A DNA stretch of 64,000 nt from an uncultured Bacteroidales bacterium (GTDB lineage Bacteria; Bacteroidota; Bacteroidia; Bacteroidales; UBA932): assembly GCA_944326235.1 (NCBI GenBank), contig CALVDH010000003.1, positions 1-64,000 on the forward strand, written 5' to 3'. Numbering within the stretch: position 1 is the first letter of the stretch; the number at the start of each line of letters is the position of its first letter. The position numbers and the translations under genes were made by a program. Below the pieces are notes generated by a model. The model searched no databases, was not told where the DNA came from, and worked only from the letters and a program-made list of their open reading frames with translations. Positions 35,307 through 42,159 of the stretch are shown here, in pieces.

Positions 35307-36851
35307 ATGCTGAGTATGAGATATTTTTCCAGAATACTTGCGGTCGCCCTGGCGGCGGCTGTAGTGTGCGGCTGCGCTGAGAAGAAGCCGCGCGTGGCTA
35401 TCGTAGGCGTGGGCATTGAGTGCAGTACATTCTCACCCGCCCGTACCACACTGGACATGTTCCGCCCCCTCTACGGGGAGGACATCATCAAGTCCTATCC
35501 GTTCTTCCGGGGGGAGGACAATGAGCTGCTCGCCCGTGCCGACTGGGTGCCGACCGTCGTGGCCTGGGCTACCCCGGGCGGAATGGTGACCCGCGAGTGC
35601 TATGACACCCTGCTCAACCAGTCGCTGCGTCTGCTGAAGCAGAATATGCCCTATGACGGTATTTTCCTGGACATACACGGTGCGATGAGCGTGGAGGGGC
35701 TGGATGACCCCGAGGGAGATTACATTACCAAGATCCGTGAGGTGGTCGGTGATGATGTCCTGATATCCACTTCGATGGACCCTCACGGCTGCGTGTCGCC
35801 CCGTCTGGCTCAGAATACGGACCTGATAACCTCGTACCGCATGGCTCCCCATACGGACAGGTACATCAGCCGCGAGCGTGCCATCGTCAATCTGCTGGAC
35901 CGTCTCGAGAGCGGCAAGGGCAAGCCCGCCTACAAGGCATGGGTGAAGGTGCCTATCCTCCTGCCCGGTGAGAAGACCTCTACCCGCGTGGAGCCCGGCA
36001 AGTCCCTGTATGCCGCCATTGAGCCGATCGAGGCTCAGGACGGTGTGATCGACGCCGCTATCTGGATGTCCTATCCCTGGGCCGACGAGCCCCGCAACCA
36101 CGGTGTGGTGGTGGTAACAGGTGACGACAGCGTGCAGGTGACTGAGGGGGCAAAGTCCCTGGCGGAGCATTTCTGGTCGGTGCGCAACGATTTCGAGTTC
36201 GTGGCTCCGACTGCCTCTCTGGAAGAAGTGCTGGCCAAGGCTATCAGGAGTGACAAGAAGCCTTACTTCATCAGCGATATGGGAGACAATCCCACTGCCG
36301 GCGGTGCAGGCGACGTGACCTGGACCCTGCAGAAGCTGCTGGCGCGTCCCGAGTTTAAGAAAGCCAGTGGCAAGACCCTCGTCTATGCGGCCATTCCCGG
36401 TCCTGAGATGGTGGCCCAGGCCAAGAAAGTCGGGGAGGGCGGACATGTCCGCTGCAAGGTGGGCGCCGCTGTGGATGACCGCTATGCTCCTCCGGTGATG
36501 CTGGACGGTACGGTGGTCAAGATTCTGGACCGTGAGCGCAACGACCAGGTGGTCATTAAGGTCGGCTCGATGCTCGTCATCGTGGGCGAGGACCGCAGTC
36601 CCTACCACTACAAGGGAGACTTCGAGCGCCTGGGCATCGACCCCTATGACGTGGACATCATCGTGGTGAAGCTCGGCTACCTGACCGAGGAACTCTACGA
36701 GATCAGCCACGCCGGCGACTGGATGATGGCCCATACCCGCGGCGGAGTCGACCAGGACCTCCTGCAGCTGCCCTACAAGCGTCTCGAGCGTCCGATCTTC
36801 CCGCTCGATCCCGATATGCCCGATCCTGACCTCGAAGTCGTATTCATGTAG
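35307..36851 (+). CDS. M81-family (MlrC-like) metallopeptidase, lipoprotein
   Basis: This protein of 514 residues (511 if it starts at the ATG at 35316) has a lipoprotein-like signal peptide (AAAVVCGC) and the two MlrC/DUF1485 parts: VGVGIECSTFSPARTTLDMF, FLDIHGAMSVEG, ISTSMDPHGCVSPRL and YRMAPHTD supply the likely zinc ligands, and ISDMGDNPTAGGAGD is the second conserved block. MlrC was described in microcystin breakdown; the substrate here is unknown. Terminator H3 follows. Confidence 0.85.
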   Translation: MLSMRYFSRILAVALAAAVVCGCAEKKPRVAIVGVGIECSTFSPARTTLDMFRPLYGEDIIKSYPFFRGEDNELLARADWVPTVVAWATPGGMVTRECYDTLLNQSLRLLKQNMPYDGIFLDIHGAMSVEGLDDPEGDYITKIREVVGDDVLISTSMDPHGCVSPRLAQNTDLITSYRMAPHTDRYISRERAIVNLLDRLESGKGKPAYKAWVKVPILLPGEKTSTRVEPGKSLYAAIEPIEAQDGVIDAAIWMSYPWADEPRNHGVVVVTGDDSVQVTEGAKSLAEHFWSVRNDFEFVAPTASLEEVLAKAIRSDKKPYFISDMGDNPTAGGAGDVTWTLQKLLARPEFKKASGKTLVYAAIPGPEMVAQAKKVGEGGHVRCKVGAAVDDRYAPPVMLDGTVVKILDRERNDQVVIKVGSMLVIVGEDRSPYHYKGDFERLGIDPYDVDIIVVKLGYLTEELYEISHAGDWMMAHTRGGVDQDLLQLPYKRLERPIFPLDPDMPDPDLEVVFM

Positions 36852-36878
36852 TCCTTGGAGATTTCGCGATAAGCCGAG

Positions 36879-36977
36879 AAAAATAAAAGTCCCGGAAGAC
36901 CAGGCCCTCCCACCGCTTTGCGGCGGGCCCCTCCCTCTAGAGCCGAGGGCGGCTAGTCTTCCGGGACTTTTATTTTT
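36879..36977. terminator. Bidirectional terminator-like hairpin with nested 55-bp core (H3)
   Basis: Arms 36879-36900 and 36956-36977 are perfectly complementary over 22 bp, AT-rich at the base (AAAAATAAAAGT), and end GAC/GTC. The 55-bp core (36901-36955) is the reverse complement of the H1 core with one difference (GCTTTGC against GCTTCGC in the same orientation). The A/T-rich base gives a U run in either direction. Confidence 0.82.
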
Positions 36978-37966
36978 TATCTGCCTGACAGCAAGAGTAT
37001 TGGCGGATCAATTTACCTGGCTAAAGCCGGAATCGCAGCCGTCAAAGACTTTCCAATCAAAGGAAACACGACGGCAGAGAATTGAGGATTCCGCCGCCAT
37101 GTCATTTCACCATGACATATTCATGACATTTCAACGGATGCCTTTTAGCCTTTACCTTCACCTTCACTTACCTTTACTTTAGCTTGCCTCGCCTCAACTT
37201 AATTTCCACTTCCCATCATTTCCCATTACCACTTTGCATTTTCACGATTCCTTTTAGTTGTACGGTATTTGCTTGTGAATAAGTACATTGGAAAATTAGA
37301 AAAATTCAACATGAGGCGAAAACAGGCTGTTTTCATCGCAAAATGCTTCACCTGCAAAATCAAGAAATAAGTAATGCTCTGAATATTAGCAACTTTAAAT
37401 ATAACTAAAAAGCATCATGAGATCGGGGCAGAGAATAGGAGTGACAGAAAAGAGGATGGGCAAAGAAAAGGAGGAACAAGAAGGTAAAAGGAGGACAGAT
37501 TGAAAGGGACAGACAGAAAGGGACAGGCTGAAAAGGACAGGTAGAAAGAGATTGGCCCGTAGAGCACGACAGGCACCGGACGGAACCAGGTACCGGAGCA
37601 AGCACTTCCGGCGAATCTTTCAGTACCAGGATCAAGGCTTTCAGAAGACATCCAGGCGGGTCCCGGCGTTTATTGGCCATCCTGACATCTTGTCGGTGTG
37701 CAACTGTATGCTGTGCAGCGCCTTGTTTTTCTATATTGTTGATTATAAAATAATTATAAATCACGACTGATCCTTGCGTCCGGTTTTTTCAGGTCAAAAA
37801 GAACACTGCTCTTTTTCAAATAGCTGTGTAACAGTTAATTGTAAAACTTCAGTGCGCTTCTGCCTGCCGTTGCTGCCTGGCTGTTTCAGCCAGCGGTATT
37901 CAGTCCCATATGCTCCATACTTCTGTGACTGGATTTGGCTAATAACCGACAAACCATCCGTAAAAC
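36978..37966. other. About 1 kb intergenic region without a supported gene; base-skewed tracts
   Basis: No frame here looks protein-coding. A pyrimidine-rich tract lies at about 37145-37245 and a purine-rich tract at about 37420-37555, the latter ending in a 14-nt tandem repeat. The region is less GC-rich than its neighbours. It may be degenerated sequence. Confidence 0.6.
37502..37553. repeat. 14-nt purine-rich tandem repeat
   Basis: GAAAGGGACAGACA at 37502 is repeated with small changes at 37516 and 37530, with a partial fourth unit at 37544. Translated on the minus strand it gives only low-complexity Leu/Ser/Cys/Pro stretches. Confidence 0.75.
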
Positions 37967-37967
37967 G

Positions 37968-38022
37968 CCCTCTGAGGCTTTTAATGCACAGAACCATACT
38001 GCGCATTAAAAGCCCCAGAGGG
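37968..38022 (-). terminator. Long hairpin downstream of flavodoxin
   Basis: A 24-bp stem (37968-37991 with 37999-38022, two A/G wobble positions) with a 7-base loop, arms containing GGCTTTTAATGC. It lies 44 bases past the flavodoxin stop and probably ends that transcript. Confidence 0.65.
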
Positions 38023-38066
38023 TCGCAAACCTATATGCGTATCCACACTGGATTTCCACTGCCCCG

Positions 38067-38564
38067 TTACAGCCTGTCCTTGAAAGAGGCGATCCAGGTG
38101 TCAATCCGCTCATCGGTCTTTTCCGGCTCATTGTTGTCGTCTATGGCCGCACCGATGAATTCTCCTTCTTCGACGGCAGTGGAGTCGGAGTAGGAATAGC
38201 CGTCGGCCGGGATGCCGCCAATGAAATTGCAGCCGGTGCCTTCCAGCTCTTCCTTGAGCAGGTGCATGCCGTTGCAGAAAGTGTCGGAGTATGCCATGGA
38301 GTCTCCGCAGCCGAACAGGGCCACGTCCTTCCCGGCCAGATTGACTGATTTTATAACGTTGATTCCGTCATTCCAGTCATCCTGGAGCTCTCCGTCACCC
38401 CAAGTCGAGGTTCCGAGGATAAGGACATCGTATGGCTCTACCTGTCCCTTGGTTATCGTAGCCACGTCGAAAACATCTTTGACATCCAGTCTGGAGGCTA
38501 TGGCTTCTGCCACTGCCTGTGTCGTCCCCGTGGACGAACCGTAAATAATAACAATCTTTTTCAT
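38067..38564 (-). CDS. fldA: Flavodoxin
   Basis: This 165-residue FMN protein has the phosphate loop YGSSTGTTQAVAE near residue 8, LGTSTWGDGELQDDW and FGCGDSMAYSDTFCNGM, all typical long-chain flavodoxin FMN sites. It is a low-potential electron carrier, e.g. for pyruvate oxidation. The start at 38564 (MKKIVIIYG) is preferred over the in-frame ATG 78 bases upstream. Confidence 0.95.
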   Translation of the reverse strand: MKKIVIIYGSSTGTTQAVAEAIASRLDVKDVFDVATITKGQVEPYDVLILGTSTWGDGELQDDWNDGINVIKSVNLAGKDVALFGCGDSMAYSDTFCNGMHLLKEELEGTGCNFIGGIPADGYSYSDSTAVEEGEFIGAAIDDNNEPEKTDERIDTWIASFKDRL

Positions 38565-38657
38565 CTGTTGTGTATTTTGAATTTCACACTGCAAATGAAA
38601 AAGATTATTCCCGGATTTGAAATACCAACTTATTGCTAGCAATTACCGACTATAGCC

Positions 38658-39263
38658 TCAGTCTACTATATCGGCATCGTGGAAGCGGAAGTGCTCGTGG
38701 ATGCGGCGCAGACGTATGCTCAGGGCTATAAGCATGATGCCGAATACGATCAGGGCGCAGCCGGTGAGAATGACCACAGAGGCTGTTCCGAGCGTCAGGG
38801 GGAAGAATGTGATGCCCAGTGAGAGGAGCAGGAGTACCACGCCGCCAGCAATTACCCAGCCGCTGCCGCGGACGCGGAAGGAATCCATGTCGCTGCCCAG
38901 ACCGATAATCATGAAACTGTGGAACATCATCCACACGCCCAGTACTACTGGCAGTACGACGAGGGTTACGCGCGGGTAGCAGCACAGGAACAGACCCATA
39001 AGCAGGTCGAGGATGCCGCCTACTATGCTGTAGCTGCGGGTCGTGAAGTAGCTGCGGCTGGTGGAGCTGACCACTAGTTCCACGATACCGGATACCAGCA
39101 TGAGTACTCCGAACATGATGCTGAGTGTGAGGTAACTCTCTATAGGGTTGCAGAATACTACGATGCCGGCAATGATTGAGAGGATGCCGGTGAGCAGATA
39201 TAGCCACCAGTGCCGCACTGTCTTGGAGGCCTTTTCGGCCATTCTGTTGAGAAAACTTTCCAT
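38658..39263 (-). CDS. HdeD-like (DUF308) membrane protein
   Basis: This 201-residue protein has six predicted membrane helices arranged as repeated pairs (WLYLLTGILSIIAGIVVF, LMFGVLMLVSGIVELVV, ILDLLMGLFLCCYPRVTL). HdeD in E. coli is linked to acid resistance at high cell density; the role in Bacteroidota is unproven. It is a single gene on the minus strand. Confidence 0.88.
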   Translation of the reverse strand: MESFLNRMAEKASKTVRHWWLYLLTGILSIIAGIVVFCNPIESYLTLSIMFGVLMLVSGIVELVVSSTSRSYFTTRSYSIVGGILDLLMGLFLCCYPRVTLVVLPVVLGVWMMFHSFMIIGLGSDMDSFRVRGSGWVIAGGVVLLLLSLGITFFPLTLGTASVVILTGCALIVFGIMLIALSIRLRRIHEHFRFHDADIVD

Positions 39264-39411
39264 AACAATGATTTTAAATATGATGTTTAATAACTATGTT
39301 AAACATTGTATCAACAATCGTGCTAAAGACTTTCCGGAAGAGTATAGACGTTATTCTGTCATTTTTTCCGGAAAAATTGTCATAGCCTGTATCATATTTT
39401 AAGAGTTTTAT

Positions 39412-39419
39412 TACCTTTG
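39412..39419 (+). promoter_or_regulatory. -7 box (TACCTTTG) for the C69 dipeptidase
   Basis: TACCTTTG fits TAnnTTTG, 48 bases before the start, in a gene-poor AT-rich gap. The -33 element is unclear. Confidence 0.5.
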
Positions 39420-39467
39420 GATGGCAAAATTAAAAACAACTTAATAACGTATTAAGACTATACTTTT

Positions 39468-41054
39468 ATGAAAAAAATCCTATCGCTAATCTGCGTCGCC
39501 GCATTGTCCGTTTCCTGGGCTGGCGCACAGGCTCTTCCAGAGCTTGATCCATTCAGCTGTACCAGCATCATGGTTGGTAAGAAAGCCTCTGATGACGGGG
39601 CGGTCATTACCTCGCACACATGTGACGGTAATTACCGTACATGGGTCGGTATTGTGCCCTCCATTACCTATCAGAATGATACAACGGTGAATGTCTTCCA
39701 GAACCGCCTGCACACGGAATCCGTCAAGGGCAGTTACCGCATGACGCTGAAGGGGGCAATATTCCAGCCCGCAGGCACTACTTTCCGTTTTGTGGACACA
39801 GCCTATCCCTGCCTCAATGAGAAGCAGCTGGCAATGGGTGAGACTACTATCACCGGCCGTCGTGACCTCGTCAACCCTGACGGCATGTTCATGATCGAGG
39901 AACTGGAAAAGATAGCCCTGCAGCGCTGCTCAACGGCCCGTGACGCCATACGCCTGATGGGAGAGCTCATCGAGGAGTACGGTTACGGTGACTGGGGCGA
40001 GTGCCTGACCATCGCCGACAAGAATGAGGTATGGCACTTCGAGGTGTTCGGAGAAGGCAAGGACAATATCGGAGGCGTGTGGGCAGCTGTCCGTGTCCCC
40101 GATGACCATGTGGGAGTCTCTGCAAACATTCCCCGTATCTCCACCCTCGACCTCAAGGATACCGACAACTATATGGCATCCGACAATGTTTATGACGTGG
40201 CCAGGAAGCTTGGATACTGGGACGGCAAGGAGCCCTTCCGTTTCTGGAAAGCATACGGTGGCGGCAGAAAGGCATTCAGCGTGCGCGAGTACTATATTCT
40301 CAACAAGCTTGCTCCTTCTCTCGGTCTCGAGTATGATTCTGAGGAACTTCCCCTTACCGTCAAACCCGAGCATGCGGTTTCTACCGAGGAAGTGATGGCT
40401 CTGCTCACCGAGACCTACGAGGGCAGTGAGTTCGACGTTACCCGCAATCTCAAGATAGAGGTCAAGGACCGCAAGACCGGAGCAGTGGATACTGTTATCT
40501 CTCCTGTCGCCAATCCCTGGATGACCCGCGATACCCGCAATCTCTTCAACGCCCTGAAGCCCGGTTCAGTGGACAGCTACCGTCTGGTAGCCGTGCCCCA
40601 GTGCTCTTACTCGACGGTCATCGAGCTGCACAGCGACCTGCCCGATGCAGTCGGCGGAGTACTCTGGATATCGTTCGACAACCCCGGACAGAGCCCCCGT
40701 ATCCCCATTTATTGCGGAACAACCTCTCTGCCCGAATGTTTCAGCATCTGCGGCCAGTACGGCTATGACGAGAATTCCATCATCTGGAAGTTCCGTCCTG
40801 CCAACAAGCTCGCGACGGTACGCTGGGGTGCGACCAAGGATGTGATTTTCGATGCAGTAGACCATTTCAAGGCTAAAGGAGTCCGCGAGGAGGCTTTCGT
40901 AAGAGAGCAGTATTCGAAGATTCTCGCCGAAGAGGGTGAAGAGGCTGCACTGGAGTATCTCACAGGGTATACCGCAGACTTTGCCGGAGCTGCCATCCTG
41001 AAGTGGGAGGAGCTTGCGCTGCAGTTCTGGGCAATGTTCGCCCGCGGTTTCTAA
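39468..41054 (+). CDS. Secreted C69-family dipeptidase
   Basis: This 528-residue protein has a signal peptide (cut near WAGAQA) followed by an Ntn-hydrolase fold. C31 in PFSCTSIMVGKKASDDG is the likely nucleophile, exposed by removal of the short propeptide. SHTCDGNYRTW and EYGYGDWGECLTIADKNEVWHFEV are family-typical. Such enzymes cut dipeptides in the periplasm, important for the peptide-using metabolism of gut Bacteroidota. The next gene starts 1 base after its stop. Confidence 0.92.
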   Translation: MKKILSLICVAALSVSWAGAQALPELDPFSCTSIMVGKKASDDGAVITSHTCDGNYRTWVGIVPSITYQNDTTVNVFQNRLHTESVKGSYRMTLKGAIFQPAGTTFRFVDTAYPCLNEKQLAMGETTITGRRDLVNPDGMFMIEELEKIALQRCSTARDAIRLMGELIEEYGYGDWGECLTIADKNEVWHFEVFGEGKDNIGGVWAAVRVPDDHVGVSANIPRISTLDLKDTDNYMASDNVYDVARKLGYWDGKEPFRFWKAYGGGRKAFSVREYYILNKLAPSLGLEYDSEELPLTVKPEHAVSTEEVMALLTETYEGSEFDVTRNLKIEVKDRKTGAVDTVISPVANPWMTRDTRNLFNALKPGSVDSYRLVAVPQCSYSTVIELHSDLPDAVGGVLWISFDNPGQSPRIPIYCGTTSLPECFSICGQYGYDENSIIWKFRPANKLATVRWGATKDVIFDAVDHFKAKGVREEAFVREQYSKILAEEGEEAALEYLTGYTADFAGAAILKWEELALQFWAMFARGF

Positions 41055-41055
41055 G

Positions 41056-41871
41056 ATGAGGGCCGCAAAGGTAATATTGATAACGGGAGCCACTTCCGGA
41101 TTCGGCAGGACCGCGTCCGGAATGCTCTCTGCCGCCGGTCATACCGTCTACGGTACCGGCCGCTCGGTACAGGAAGGGACACGTGACGACGGGGTGCGGA
41201 TGCTGCGCCTCGATGTCACTGTCCCTTCTTCCATTGAGGAGGCGGTAGGAAAAATCATAGCTGCCGAGGGACGCATCGACGTGCTGGTGAACAATGCCGG
41301 TGCCGGAATCGGGGGCTCTCTCGAACTGGCTACCGAAGAGGAGAGGTGCTGGCAGATGGAAACCAATTTCATGGGTATGACCCGTGTCTGCTCGGCCGTT
41401 CTTCCGTACATGAGAAGGCAGCGCAGCGGGCGCATTATCAACATCAGTTCCATAGCCGGGGTGGTTGCAGTTCCCTACCAGGGGTTCTATTCCGCCTCGA
41501 AGTTCGCAATCGAGGGGTACAGCGAGGCCCTTGCAGTGGAAGTGCGGCGTTTCGGTATCCGGGTCTGTCTCGTAGAACCCGGGGACTTCCGTACCGGCTT
41601 TACCTCTTCCCGGAAAATGTCGGAGGCGACACTCGCCGATCCGGATTACTCCGAATCCTTCCGAAGGACCATGGCAGGTGTGGAGAAGGACGAGACCCGC
41701 GGATGCGACCCGGCCAAAGTGGGCAAAGTCCTGTGCCGCCTCGTCTCCTGCCGCCGTCCGGGATTCCGCACCCTCACCGGCAGCTTCCTGCAGACCGCCT
41801 TCGCCCGCGCCTCCCGCATTCTCCCCGGCCGTCTCACCCAGCTCCTCCTCACATGGTTCTACTCAGTATGA
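41056..41871 (+). CDS. Short-chain dehydrogenase/reductase
   Basis: This 271-residue SDR has the NAD(P) motif TGATSGFG near residue 10, NNAGAG, and the catalytic S-Y145-K149 set (ISSIAGVVAVPYQGFYSASKF). The start at 41056 gives the standard N-terminus; the same frame is open further up inside the previous gene. The substrate is unknown. It may be cotranscribed with the dipeptidase. Confidence 0.9.
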   Translation: MRAAKVILITGATSGFGRTASGMLSAAGHTVYGTGRSVQEGTRDDGVRMLRLDVTVPSSIEEAVGKIIAAEGRIDVLVNNAGAGIGGSLELATEEERCWQMETNFMGMTRVCSAVLPYMRRQRSGRIINISSIAGVVAVPYQGFYSASKFAIEGYSEALAVEVRRFGIRVCLVEPGDFRTGFTSSRKMSEATLADPDYSESFRRTMAGVEKDETRGCDPAKVGKVLCRLVSCRRPGFRTLTGSFLQTAFARASRILPGRLTQLLLTWFYSV

Positions 41872-41956
41872 TGTTTGGAATGATGATCGGAGCGAAGCGA
41901 CATTCTCCCCTTACTGGGAAGGGGTTCGGGGGATGGGTAGACAAGGGGCGCTCCCC

Positions 41957-42017
41957 GGAGCACGGAAAAGCAGAAAAGCCTCTGATTATCAGAGGCTTTT
42001 CTGCTTTTCCGTGCTCC
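41957..42017. terminator. 29-bp perfect hairpin overlapping the tRNA-Lys 3' end
   Basis: Arms 41957-41985 and 41989-42017 are perfectly complementary over 29 bp with a TTA loop. The inner part (AAAAGCCTCTGA / TCAGAGGCTTTT) is a classic bidirectional terminator for the tRNA and the SDR gene. The outer part includes the last six bases of the tRNA (42012-42017), whose sequence is copied in inverse in the left arm. Confidence 0.85.
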
Positions 42018-42084
42018 CTCAGGGGCTCGAACCCTGGACCCCAACATTAAGAGTGTCGTGCTCTACCAACTGAGCTAAGGAAGC
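42012..42084 (-). tRNA. tRNA-Lys (anticodon CTT)
   Basis: On the minus strand a full 73-nt cloverleaf folds: acceptor GCTTCCT/AGGGAGC (one G-U), D stem GCTC/GAGC, anticodon stem CGACA/TGTTG with loop CTCTTAA (anticodon CTT), T arm CAGGG TTCGAGC CCCTG and discriminator A. CCA is not encoded. It reads lysine AAG. Confidence 0.95.
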
Positions 42085-42101
42085 GTTCCGTTTTGGGACT
42101 G

Positions 42102-42132
42102 CAAATGTAGAAGTTTTGTTTCAAAATCCAAA
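42102..42132 (-). promoter_or_regulatory. Promoter of tRNA-Lys
   Basis: On the minus strand TTTG (42132-42129), 19-base gap, TACATTTG (42109-42102) match the Bacteroidota consensus fully; the tRNA begins 17 bases further. Confidence 0.8.
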
Positions 42133-42159
42133 ATAAATTTTAAAAAAATTTTACAAAAA

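Noticed and set aside
35433..36734. 433-codon open frame on the minus strand
   Set aside because: Antisense of the M81 peptidase gene; no recognisable protein features.
37395..37770. Open frames on both strands in the gene-free region
   Set aside because: Translations are low-complexity (Leu/Ser/Cys/Pro) products of purine/pyrimidine repeats, with no ribosome site.
37968..38022. Second invertible promoter segment
   Set aside because: The arms are separated by only 7 bases, with no room for a promoter; it is a hairpin/terminator.
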